A stretch of 48,124 bases of DNA from Lachnospiraceae bacterium. Its GTDB lineage: Bacteria > Bacillota > Clostridia > Lachnospirales > Lachnospiraceae. Positions within the stretch are counted from its first letter, which is position 1. Each line of letters begins with the position of its first letter. This document shows, one piece after another, positions 1 through 7,693 of this stretch. The notes under the pieces are model-generated. The model worked only from the letters and a program-made list of their open reading frames with translations. It searched no databases and was not told the DNA's origin. The translations under genes and the position numbers were made by a program. The stretch is taken from assembly GCA_029063085.1 (NCBI GenBank), contig JAIDOW010000087.1, forward strand, positions 1-48,124, in the 5' to 3' direction.

Positions 1-103
1 GCCTGCTTGCAGGATAGCCTCTTATGTACCGCTACGTTGAAGTTAGAACGCAAGTGTGTCTCTCGTGGAAACCATAAACCCCCCTTTTCCTGCGTCCGCC
101 ACC
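1..103 (-). ncRNA. possible structured RNA at window edge (unidentified)
   Basis: This non-coding stretch downstream of dapA has nested complementarity. Bases 9-14 (GCAGGA) can pair with 88-93 (TCCTGC), and 21-26 (CTTATG) with 73-78 (CATAAA, one wobble on the minus-strand RNA). The loop between them is about 46 bases and more GC-rich than the surroundings. A competing local hairpin is 2-6 with 9-13. No U-run is visible, and the element may continue beyond the window. The strand is a guess. It does not match any RNA family I can name with confidence. Confidence 0.25.
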
Positions 104-144
104 ATCACCGTATGGAAGCGTCCTGTAGTAATATAAACAAGAAT

Positions 145-1035
145 TTACACTAATTTAATTCCATAGGCTGTCATTGCCTTCTTAATTTTTTCCACACTTG
201 CAGGTTCTGCCTCCGTCATTGGCATCCTTACATATCCACCACAAAGACCTGCAAGTTCAACTGCCTTTTTAACAGGAATCGGATTCACCTCGCAAAACAT
301 TGCATCACATAAATCGATTGCTTTTAGCTGCAATGCCAATGAACCAGCAACATCGCCTTCTAAATATTTTGCAACCATATCATGGGTATCCTCAGGAATG
401 ATATTTGCTGTTACAGAAATCACACCCTTGCCGCCAAGTGATAATAAAGGAACCACCTGATCATCATTACCCGAATAAATATCAATACATCCATCTGCCA
501 ACTGTGCCAGTTTTGCTACCTGTGAAATATTTCCGGAAGCTTCCTTGATCGCTACGATATTTTCAACTTCTTTTGCAAGCTTTACAGCTGTTGCCGGCAA
601 AATATTGCAACCGGTTCTTCCCGGCACATTATACATAACGATTGGAATGTTCACAGCTTCTGCAATCATTTTATAATGCTTAATCAGTCCGTTCTGTGTT
701 GCCTTATTATAATAAGGTGTTACAACTAACAATGCATCTGCCCCTGCTTCCTCAGCTTCCTTGGAAAGCTTAACTGCCGTTTCCGTGCAATTAGAACCTG
801 TACCGGCAATCACCGGCATTCTTTTATTTACATACTCTACACACTTACGGATCACCTCCATATGCTCTTCCTCTGTCATAGTAGAAGCCTCACCTGTTGT
901 ACCGCAAATAACGATAGCATCCGTTTTATTAGCAGCGTGATATTCCACCAAAGACTTTAACCGCTCGTAATCTACTGCCCCATCTTCCTTGAAAGGCGTT
1001 ACTAATGCTACTGCTGAACCTGTAAAAATCGCCAT
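145..1035 (-). CDS. dapA: 4-hydroxy-tetrahydrodipicolinate synthase
   Basis: DapA condenses pyruvate with aspartate semialdehyde, the first committed step of the diaminopimelate/lysine pathway, in the cytoplasm. The 296-residue length is normal for the family. Visible motifs are the pyruvate-binding GTTGEAST (45-52), the tyrosines at about 109 and 135 (YNVPGRTG), Arg140, and the Schiff-base lysine in AIKEASGN (K164). A good AAAAGGAG site precedes the ATG. The gene stands alone and is preceded by a promoter, a lysine riboswitch and a terminator hairpin, so transcription is expected to fall when lysine is plentiful. Function is secure from sequence. Confidence 0.97.
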   Translation of the reverse strand: MAIFTGSAVALVTPFKEDGAVDYERLKSLVEYHAANKTDAIVICGTTGEASTMTEEEHMEVIRKCVEYVNKRMPVIAGTGSNCTETAVKLSKEAEEAGADALLVVTPYYNKATQNGLIKHYKMIAEAVNIPIVMYNVPGRTGCNILPATAVKLAKEVENIVAIKEASGNISQVAKLAQLADGCIDIYSGNDDQVVPLLSLGGKGVISVTANIIPEDTHDMVAKYLEGDVAGSLALQLKAIDLCDAMFCEVNPIPVKKAVELAGLCGGYVRMPMTEAEPASVEKIKKAMTAYGIKLV

Positions 1036-1071
1036 ACTTTTTCTCCTTTTCCTAATCCATACTGATTACGT

Positions 1072-1107
1072 ACAAAACGCTTCGTCAGCAGCGTGCCAAC
1101 GAAGCGT
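1072..1107 (-). terminator. terminator hairpin of the lysine riboswitch expression platform
   Basis: Perfect 9-base arms (ACGCTTCGT at 1099-1107 and its complement at 1077-1085, minus-strand reading) are followed by TTTTGT. The hairpin lies between the riboswitch aptamer and the dapA ribosome binding site. That is where a ligand-controlled intrinsic terminator should sit. The U-run is short (four). Confidence 0.75.
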
Positions 1108-1169
1108 CATCCAAAATCCTCTTCATTACCGTAGCACTCCACCTAAAATCCGGCATTCATACATATCCT

Positions 1170-1352
1170 CTGTACTAAAGCCTTCTCATAATTCTGGTGA
1201 CAGACATATAGCTATTAACTATACATCCAGATAAGATACCCATAAGGAGATATCTCTCTTCGGCATGAGCCCCTTTCACAATTCTTCTTTCAGCCTTATC
1301 TGTCCAAACTGATACTCTTGACACATGCACCTCTACACATCGACGAAAACGT
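1170..1352 (-). promoter_or_regulatory. lysine riboswitch (L-box) aptamer
   Basis: Read on the minus strand, the region carries the conserved L-box blocks in order: TAGAGGTGC (about 1327-1335), CAAGAGTATC, AAGGCTGAAAG, GTGAAAGGGG, GCCGAAG, and the late CTGTCACC (1196-1203). Spacing resembles the B. subtilis lysC leader. A weak P1 helix can form between the start of the aptamer and 1172-1180. It lies downstream of a sigma-A promoter and upstream of a terminator and dapA. By family knowledge, lysine binding favours termination. Exact ends are approximate. Confidence 0.9.
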
Positions 1353-1373
1353 CCTGTAAACATAATTTCATCT

Positions 1374-1402
1374 ATCATAACACTATATAATATGAGTGTC
1401 AA
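1374..1402 (-). promoter_or_regulatory. sigma-A promoter of dapA
   Basis: The -35 TTGACA (1397-1402) and the -10 TATGAT (1374-1379) are separated by exactly 17 bases. Transcription would start near 1367, just upstream of the riboswitch. Confidence 0.85.
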
Positions 1403-1496
1403 CTCATTCCGGCATCATTCTTACTCTTCTTGCTTTTCCTCCCAATCATCCCTCTATTTCAAGACTGCCGCCTCCCGAAATCCATCAATATCATAA

Positions 1497-2285
1497 TCAT
1501 ATTTTCCTTTTATCCGTCACCCATAACCCGACATTTTTATATGAACCATTATAATATTTGTTAAAGTCTTTCACTCTGGCAAACAATGGGTCGTATACAC
1601 CCCCATTATATTCTACCCATGCATGTTCCGTGTCATGGCAGATATACACAGTTTTACATCCGCATTCATGAAATAAAAAAGCGACCGCAGCAGCCCCTGA
1701 TACGCAATCTCCCTGCTTTTTCTTAAATATATCATTCGCAAAAGTCATTTCCCATCCCTTTTCTTTATATATGGAATCCAGAAAACGATATCGTTTATAC
1801 GGAAACTGAAAAACCCAGCGAAAGCATTTTTCCATCTTTGTTTTTTTACTATCCGTTGCTTTTGTAATCTGACTGACCAGTTTACGGGCTGTTATCATGG
1901 TATCAATTTTTTGCTTGTTATATTTTGTCTTCTTTACCGTTCCGTCCTTTTTTATCTTAATACCATCTATTTTACAGTTCTTTTTCTGATTCCCCTTCTC
2001 CCTGTCAAAATAACAGTACTCCCCTTTCAGTTTCTGCCAGCCCGTCTGCATGACACCCTTTTTATTGAAATAATATGTTTTTGAATCTATTACCGTTAAT
2101 CCAGATGCCTTTTCACCTTTCGTATTATAATAATACCGATACCCCTTTTTCTCCTGCCAGCCTTTCTTTCCCGCAGCCTGCACATGACAGGGCAGACAGA
2201 GCACACACACAAACAATACCAGACAATACATCAAATTCCTAAATAAAATGATTTTTTTCCCGTTTCTTCCTGTTTTTTCTCTCAT
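1497..2285 (-). CDS. secreted transglutaminase-like protein with cell-wall-binding repeats
   Basis: The 262-residue protein starts with a signal peptide (hydrophobic core about 12-32, likely cleavage after about residue 37). Two to three short aromatic repeats of the cell-wall/choline-binding type follow (GW..KKGYRYYYN, then YYFNKKGVMQTGW and EYCYFD, about 42-95), and then a transglutaminase-like domain. The catalytic triad is visible as Cys194 (GDCVSGAA), His221 (TEHAWVEY) and Asp232 (VYDPLF). It is the last gene of a cluster with a lipoprotein, a DHHW protein and an MBOAT acyltransferase, so it probably acts on or at the modified cell surface. Whether it crosslinks or cleaves peptides cannot be told. 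Confidence 0.8.
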   Translation of the reverse strand: MREKTGRNGKKIILFRNLMYCLVLFVCVLCLPCHVQAAGKKGWQEKKGYRYYYNTKGEKASGLTVIDSKTYYFNKKGVMQTGWQKLKGEYCYFDREKGNQKKNCKIDGIKIKKDGTVKKTKYNKQKIDTMITARKLVSQITKATDSKKTKMEKCFRWVFQFPYKRYRFLDSIYKEKGWEMTFANDIFKKKQGDCVSGAAAVAFLFHECGCKTVYICHDTEHAWVEYNGGVYDPLFARVKDFNKYYNGSYKNVGLWVTDKRKI

Positions 2286-2333
2286 TATCCAAATCCTCTC
2301 TTTAATCTTATTGTAAATACAGGTAATAAATTA

Positions 2334-2942
2334 CTATTCCACGGAATCAATATACCAGGTTGTCCCTCCCTGCGAATGGCAGTAAACCGTAAAACCATCA
2401 AACTGTGCAATGCCATCATATTCCCCTTCATAATAACAGCTTTCTGCCTTGCTAAAACTGCTATATGATCCGATTGCTGCTATCAGACTGTCCAGTGTCT
2501 TCCCTACATATCCTTTTGCAATCTCCTTATTTGACTGTACTGCTTCTGTAGTAGTTTCTGTAGTTTTTTCCTCTGTTGTCTTTTTGGTTGTTTTCTTATC
2601 CTTTCCTTTCTTCGGTTTCTTTTTTTCAGTAGTTTTCGTTTCTTTCTCAGTTGTCTCCCTAGCCTGAGTCGTTTCCTGTTTAGTATTTTTCACAGAATTA
2701 TCCGATTCTGTTGTCTCCGTTTCTTTCTTATCAGTATCTGTTTGCTCTGTTCTTTTAACGTTCTCTGTGGTTATCATCTTTTCTGCCACCATAGCCTCTC
2801 CCGTTGTTCCTTTTTCCTCTGTCGTTTCAGATTCCGCCACCGTTTTTTCTGCATAGGCAGCATCTGTTTTTCCGTCACCACACCCTGCCAGTAATCCTGC
2901 CAGAAGTCCCATCATCATTACGCAATACACTTTTTTTCTCAT
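2334..2942 (-). CDS. lipoprotein with Thr/Glu/Lys-rich stalk and small C-terminal domain
   Basis: I chose the ATG at 2942 (202 residues). It has an AAGGAG site, and the protein then begins MRKK, a hydrophobic stretch and a lipobox LAGC with Cys21. Residues of about 25-135 are a low-complexity stalk dominated by Thr, Glu and Lys, typical of a spacer through the wall. The last 60 or so residues form a compact domain with GKTLDSLIAAIGSYSS and YYEGEYDGIAQFDGFTVY. The gene starts four bases after the DHHW gene stops, so the two should be translated together. I know no function for the C-terminal domain; a role in binding or delivering a surface polymer is inference. Confidence 0.75.
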   Translation of the reverse strand: MRKKVYCVMMMGLLAGLLAGCGDGKTDAAYAEKTVAESETTEEKGTTGEAMVAEKMITTENVKRTEQTDTDKKETETTESDNSVKNTKQETTQARETTEKETKTTEKKKPKKGKDKKTTKKTTEEKTTETTTEAVQSNKEIAKGYVGKTLDSLIAAIGSYSSFSKAESCYYEGEYDGIAQFDGFTVYCHSQGGTTWYIDSVE

Positions 2943-2946
2943 TTCC

Positions 2947-4365
2947 TCATTCTCCTTTTTCTCCATTGTATATTGAAATTTCCTGTAGACTGTAATATTC
3001 CCCATCCCTTCCGGCAATGACTTCCAGTCCACAGTCTTTTGTTCCTATCACATTTTTATCCAGATAAATTCCATACTGGTAATCTTCATATCCTTCACTT
3101 CCGTTTACTCCATATGCGGCAGGAAATGCCTCAAATATTCTTTTTTTTCCATTTCTCTCCACACTTATAAGGATATCAGAGTCCTCCTCCACATAACGGG
3201 AATCCAGGATTCCGTAAACTACACAATGTTCTCCCTGCTCCGCAATATTGACAGAAGTATCTGACTGCAAAATCTTAGTCACTTTTCCCTCTATACCTCG
3301 TTCCGGTCCCTGCATAATGGGAAGCTCCTGCTGCAAGGAAGCGATATGCCGTTCCGTAAGCTCTAAAATCACCGTATCAGCCTCATACTGCCCGACCAGG
3401 CTCCAGTCATACGGAACCGCTTTTGTAAAAAAAGCCGCCCCATACTCATCTGCCAGAAAAGGAAGAAGTGCATTTCCAAAAGAATCACGAAACATTACGA
3501 GAGAACCGGTTTTTCCCTGACAGCTTGTCTCAATAAACATATCCTCCGTTGTCCCTGCATCATTGCAATATTCATAGATATGCTGCCTGTCATAAATAAC
3601 GTTTTCATCCAGTCTGTTCCACTTCGGATATAGCATTCCCCATAAATCTCCTGAAAAGCAGTTCAGTACCTGATAAGTCTCATTACTGTAATCCACATAT
3701 TCCTTTCCTATATGTTCCAAAATCTGCCTGCTGGCAAAAGCTGCTCCCTTATTATTCCAGTGCGTATCCAGCTTATGATACATTACAGCATCCTGTTTCC
3801 CAAATGCCTCTTTTAAATCCACAAAATCAACCTGCTGATTCTCCATCTCTTTTTTTAACAAGCTGTAATTATTCTCCGTACTCTCTTTTACATACCTGTC
3901 TGGCATATATTCCGGATACAGGGAATTCTTATTGGGAACAGGCACAAATAAAAACTGACATCCCTGCCTCCCGGCACCCTCCTGAAGCAATGCCAATACT
4001 TTCGCACAATTATGGACTCCCCTGTCACTTAATAGATTCCTTCCCAGATAATCATCCTTTGTCTCCTCAAAAAACAGCCATTTATCCTTCCCTACAATCA
4101 CTTTTTCATTATTGGAAACATGAAATATCCTGCTTTTTATCACGGCATCTACTGTGGCAAGCTCCTGTCTGTATGCAAAATAATCCGAAAAATAATCCGT
4201 AAGTTCTGAAAAAAATTGCATATTCCATTTATCTTCCTTTATTACCGATGGAAATGCCCTTGCATAACGCTTCTCTACGGTCATATCCGTACGATACCAC
4301 AGCATTCCGACCAGCGGCAGGCTTATCATTGCCAAAAATACTATCAAATATATCTTTTTATTCAC
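2947..4365 (-). CDS. DHHW family protein (AlgJ/AlgX-like SGNH acyltransferase partner)
   Basis: The 472-residue protein has one N-terminal membrane anchor (about 4-24) and a large extracellular domain. The signature Asp-Thr-His-Trp is at 200-203 (KLDTHWNNKGA). SGDLWG (238-243) and RDSFGN with Ser295 also fit, giving the Ser-His-Asp set seen in SGNH-type AlgJ/AlgX proteins. The start is GTG, with AAAGGAG placed correctly. It lies 32 bases after an MBOAT gene; in alginate and related systems an MBOAT protein passes acyl groups across the membrane to such a partner, which transfers them to a polysaccharide. The polymer modified here is unknown. Confidence 0.87.
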   Translation of the reverse strand: MNKKIYLIVFLAMISLPLVGMLWYRTDMTVEKRYARAFPSVIKEDKWNMQFFSELTDYFSDYFAYRQELATVDAVIKSRIFHVSNNEKVIVGKDKWLFFEETKDDYLGRNLLSDRGVHNCAKVLALLQEGAGRQGCQFLFVPVPNKNSLYPEYMPDRYVKESTENNYSLLKKEMENQQVDFVDLKEAFGKQDAVMYHKLDTHWNNKGAAFASRQILEHIGKEYVDYSNETYQVLNCFSGDLWGMLYPKWNRLDENVIYDRQHIYEYCNDAGTTEDMFIETSCQGKTGSLVMFRDSFGNALLPFLADEYGAAFFTKAVPYDWSLVGQYEADTVILELTERHIASLQQELPIMQGPERGIEGKVTKILQSDTSVNIAEQGEHCVVYGILDSRYVEEDSDILISVERNGKKRIFEAFPAAYGVNGSEGYEDYQYGIYLDKNVIGTKDCGLEVIAGRDGEYYSLQEISIYNGEKGE

Positions 4366-4397
4366 ATCTTTTCTCCTTTCGCATAATAGCTTCCATT

Positions 4398-5822
4398 TTA
4401 AAACCTGAAATAAATAAATGGATTATACGATGTCGAAGCCAAATTCAGTATACATAGCAGCAGCAGGATTAAACTTCCTGCCGATAGCACAAAATGATAT
4501 CCTTTTCCCATATGCCCAAGCTTCTCCCCCACCCGCCTGCTGACCGGATAGGAAAACAGAAATGCAGTTCCCAAAATACAAATATTATATGAATTCAGAG
4601 ATTCCCTCAAAAAACCGGCAGAAGATACATCCATTGCAAAATTTGTAAACATTGCCTTCAGCATGGAAAGACCTGCCATAACAGTTTCTGACCGGAACAT
4701 CACAAATGCAGTTGTCACAACCAGCCATGTGTATACATTACAGACAACCTTCGACCTGCATTTTTGCACCGGAAGAACCGTATCCTCCAGCACATTGGCA
4801 ATCCCATGGACAAGTCCCCATATTATAAAAGTCCAGCTGGCACCATGCCAGATTCCTGTCAGTATAAAAACCACCATTTTATTGCACTCTGTGTTCCACT
4901 TTCCCCTGCGGTTGCCTCCCATTGGTATGTATACATATACTTTAAACCATGTAGACAGTGAAATATGCCATCTTCTCCAGAATTCTTTTATGCTGCATGC
5001 ACTATAAGGATGTTCAAAGTTTTCCTGAAACTGAAACCCAAACATGGAAGCCAGACCGATTGCCATATCCGAATATCCGCTGAAATCATAATAAATCTGT
5101 AAGGTATAACTGACAGCCCCCAGCCATGCCACTAATAAATTACAGTCTGCAATCTCTAATAAAAAGACTTCATCTGCAATACATCCCAGACCATTTGCCA
5201 AAATCAACTTTTTGAAAAGCCCTTTTGTAAAACGCTGCATTCCAGATACAATCTTTTCCATATCTGCCGCATGGTTCTCTATCTGTCCACTGATATCATG
5301 ATAACGGATGATAGGACCGGCAATGAGCTGCGGAAAAAAGGAAATATACAATAAAAGTTTTAAAAAACTTTTCTGCTCTGCCCCTTCATCCCGATAGACA
5401 TCTATCACATATGAAAGTGCCTGAAATGTAAAGAAGGAAATCCCCACCGGCAGTGCAATTGCAGGAACCGGAACGCCTGTATGAAAAATCTGATTCATGC
5501 TGTCTACGATAAATCCCGCATATTTAAACACACCTAATATCAAAATATTAAGGATAACAGCCAGGACAAGTATCATTTTCCGGATAAAACCGTTTTTTCC
5601 ACCAGTCAGATTTCCTGTTCCCAGCATTCTTCCAAATATATAATTAGCAGTAGTGGAACCTATCATCAAAAAAACATAAATGGGTTCGCCAAAAGCATAA
5701 AATAAAAGGCTCGCTATTATCAGCAACCCATTTTTTACGGAATTAGACGATGGCAGGATATAATATAGACAAAATATAACCGGTAAAAATGCAAATAAAA
5801 AAATAGCAGAACTAAAAACCAT
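4398..5822 (-). CDS. MBOAT family O-acyltransferase (AlgI/DltB-like)
   Basis: This 474-residue polytopic membrane protein moves acyl groups from a cytoplasmic donor across the membrane. Family hallmarks are PVGISFFTFQALSYVIDVYR (125-144), YYDFSGYSDMAIG (244-256), EFWRRWHISLSTWF with His286, YIPMGGNR, and the near-invariant His326 in GIWHGASW. AGGAG precedes the ATG. It is the first gene of the cluster reading towards 1497, followed closely by the DHHW protein. Context points to O-acetylation of an extracellular polysaccharide or wall polymer. No D-alanylation genes (dltA, dltC) are nearby, so a Dlt role is less likely. Confidence 0.93.
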   Translation of the reverse strand: MVFSSAIFLFAFLPVIFCLYYILPSSNSVKNGLLIIASLLFYAFGEPIYVFLMIGSTTANYIFGRMLGTGNLTGGKNGFIRKMILVLAVILNILILGVFKYAGFIVDSMNQIFHTGVPVPAIALPVGISFFTFQALSYVIDVYRDEGAEQKSFLKLLLYISFFPQLIAGPIIRYHDISGQIENHAADMEKIVSGMQRFTKGLFKKLILANGLGCIADEVFLLEIADCNLLVAWLGAVSYTLQIYYDFSGYSDMAIGLASMFGFQFQENFEHPYSACSIKEFWRRWHISLSTWFKVYVYIPMGGNRRGKWNTECNKMVVFILTGIWHGASWTFIIWGLVHGIANVLEDTVLPVQKCRSKVVCNVYTWLVVTTAFVMFRSETVMAGLSMLKAMFTNFAMDVSSAGFLRESLNSYNICILGTAFLFSYPVSRRVGEKLGHMGKGYHFVLSAGSLILLLLCILNLASTSYNPFIYFRF

Positions 5823-6160
5823 TTCTTTTCTCCTATGTATGATATCTATTTAACTGCACTGTCTTTGTATGTACAGAATATATTAACATTTAATGTTATA
5901 CCACATTTTTCGCCTTGCAAAACTTATGATTTCCTTAGATTTATGTTACATAATTTTTAAATTTATTTCTTTTTATGCAGGGTTTAAATAATTTTTATTA
6001 AAAATTGTTAAAAAATTTTTACATAATAAAAAGACACGGAAACAATAAAATCATTTCCATGTCTGTACATATCATTGTATATAAAAGCCATCCTATCACA
6101 TGTATAGCGTCACATCAATATTTGCCAAAAGCAGTTGACAAACCATCAATATATCACACG
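5823..6160. other. intergenic region between the CobO-like gene and the MBOAT cluster
   Basis: AT-rich and without a supported gene. It contains the terminator of the CobO-like gene (6028-6063). Near 5884-5898 there is a 7-base-arm palindrome (TAACATT and AATGTTA) that overlaps a plausible -10 (TATAAC, minus strand) for the MBOAT cluster. No convincing -35 is present. Confidence 0.5.
6028..6063 (-). terminator. intrinsic terminator after the CobO-like gene
   Basis: On the minus strand, GACATGGAAA (6054-6063) pairs with TTTCCGTGTC (6033-6042) with one U-G wobble. TTTTT follows directly. Confidence 0.8.
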
Positions 6161-6628
6161 CTAACTTGCCTCAATACGAGACAGCATAGATGCTTTCTTC
6201 TTCAGCGCATCAGGACAATTCCGTCCTGTTAATATCAAATTTACCTTGCTGCTTGTTCTCAGCAATTCCGCAATCTCTTCCTCAAAAAGAATATTATAAT
6301 CCAGCAGACCAAGCACTTCATCCAGGATTACCACATCTGCACTTCCTGTGTCTATTACCTTCTTTGCATAATGAAAGCTGTTTTTAGCCTTCGCACGCTG
6401 TTCTTCCCTCTCTTCAAAGGTCAGCTGTCCATACGGTTTCTCACTATTTTCAAATGTAAAGAAATTAATCTCATCAAACTGGCTCAAAATACTGTAATCT
6501 GCATCCGTGCCTTTCAAAAATTGCACAATCGTCACAGTCTCTCCTGCACCTGCTGCTTTTACTGCCAGTCCCATAGCCGCTGCCGTTTTCCCATAACCGG
6601 CACCGTAAATAATATGTACATTCTCCAT
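6161..6628 (-). CDS. CobO/BtuR-like ATP:cob(I)alamin adenosyltransferase-type P-loop protein
   Basis: I chose the ATG at 6628 (155 residues) because AGGTGG lies six bases upstream. The protein then begins directly with the nucleotide-binding strand, as in CobO. Features are a P-loop variant YGAGYGKTAAAMGLA (8-22), VQFLKG (35-40), and VVILDEVLGLLDY with the family's DE pair (about 99-112). It ends LTGRNCPDAL and SRIEAS. Canonical members have GNGKGKTT; the Lys-Thr pair is kept, but Asn and one Lys are replaced by Ala and Tyr. No cobalamin genes are nearby, so the substrate is uncertain. It could be a diverged paralogue. Confidence 0.75.
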   Translation of the reverse strand: MENVHIIYGAGYGKTAAAMGLAVKAAGAGETVTIVQFLKGTDADYSILSQFDEINFFTFENSEKPYGQLTFEEREEQRAKAKNSFHYAKKVIDTGSADVVILDEVLGLLDYNILFEEEIAELLRTSSKVNLILTGRNCPDALKKKASMLSRIEAS

Positions 6629-6828
6629 ATCCTTCCACCTCATATTCATGTTGTGCCTGCTTTTCTGTCTATATACAGAAAATACACACATTGAGTGTAA
6701 TTTGCTTCACTTTATGGCCTTATCCTCAAACTCACCATCATCTACAGAATATGTCTTCTACTGCAAATCCTAAGAATACGATATATCCTAGCATAAACTC
6801 ATTTAAAATGCAATCTTTTTCCGGTTTC

Positions 6829-7455
6829 TTATTCGAGACACTCCATTTTGCTGACAGAAACTTCATATGCCACACGGTTAATCACTTCATCATTTTCCAG
6901 TTTCTTCTGATACTCCCGGCTCTGTATCCGGCCCCAGACAGCCACATGCTCACCAACATCCAGTTTTCCGGCAAATCTGGCATTCCGACCCCAGCAGATA
7001 CACGGAATATAATCCGATTTACCATACGCACGGTTAACTGCAAGAAGCACGTCCGCAATTTCCCTTCCAAGAGGCGTCATCCGGTAAATAGGTGCCTTAC
7101 ATATATATCCATCTAAATATATCTGATTCGGATGCTGCATTTCGTCATCCTCATTTAAAACATTTAATTCCCTTACAAATAACGATAAAATCAGTCTGTT
7201 TTTTGCTTCCTCATGCTTGTTATAAGAACGGAACTGTCCCTTTGCTTCAATCCGCTCTCCCATATGAGATTCATTTACGTCAATCAGACGGTCCGAAACC
7301 ATCAAAGGAATCACATCGGTAGCATCACTTAATCTGCTTACCAACAGATCTACCATATAAAATCCCTCTCCAAAAATCTCATGACTAAAGGTAAACTCCG
7401 AAATAATCTCTCCTGCTACTACTGCCTGATTGTTACTTAATGCTTTTTCTGTCAT
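6829..7455 (-). CDS. OB-fold single-stranded DNA-binding-like protein
   Basis: The ATG at 7455 is chosen because GGAAGGAG precedes it; 208 residues. The sequence suggests two OB-fold units. The first (about 8-95) has AVVAGEIISEFTFSHE and GERIEAKGQFRSYN. The second (about 113-205) resembles SSB/PriB with NQIYLDGYICKAPIYRMTP, REIADVLLAVNR, CICWGRNARFA and VAVWGRIQSREY. Such proteins bind single-stranded DNA in replication or repair. The acidic C-terminal tail of canonical SSB is absent, so this is unlikely to be the main SSB. The nearest identified neighbours, a methyltransferase and dnaE, do not settle its role. Confidence 0.7.
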   Translation of the reverse strand: MTEKALSNNQAVVAGEIISEFTFSHEIFGEGFYMVDLLVSRLSDATDVIPLMVSDRLIDVNESHMGERIEAKGQFRSYNKHEEAKNRLILSLFVRELNVLNEDDEMQHPNQIYLDGYICKAPIYRMTPLGREIADVLLAVNRAYGKSDYIPCICWGRNARFAGKLDVGEHVAVWGRIQSREYQKKLENDEVINRVAYEVSVSKMECLE

Positions 7456-7693
7456 TTTCTTTCTCCTTCCATGTACATTAAAAGTTTTTATTTGCATAAT
7501 AAATGCCAAACTCTCCCTCATGAGCTTTGCTCACTCAGTAGTGCTTTCTAATCCACTTTACAGCCAAGTGTATTTACAAACACTAAATGTTGTATCTATT
7601 TATTTGAAAAACATTTATCATGTACTATATCTTAGTACAGAAAGTCGATTTGTAGAACGGGGATTTTTCTTCTAAAAAAGACTACTTTTGTCG

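Noticed and set aside
1175-1402. 75-residue open frame on the minus strand upstream of dapA
   Set aside because: It runs through the dapA promoter and the lysine riboswitch; the conserved L-box blocks explain the sequence better than a protein.
4663-5007. 114-residue plus-strand frame inside the MBOAT gene
   Set aside because: It is the antisense shadow of a well-conserved membrane enzyme and has no ribosome binding site.
6161-7455. Defence island formed by the P-loop protein and the OB-fold protein
   Set aside because: Separate transcription signals (terminator after the P-loop gene, own ribosome binding sites, a spacer of about 200 bases) and no nuclease or toxin domain support this.
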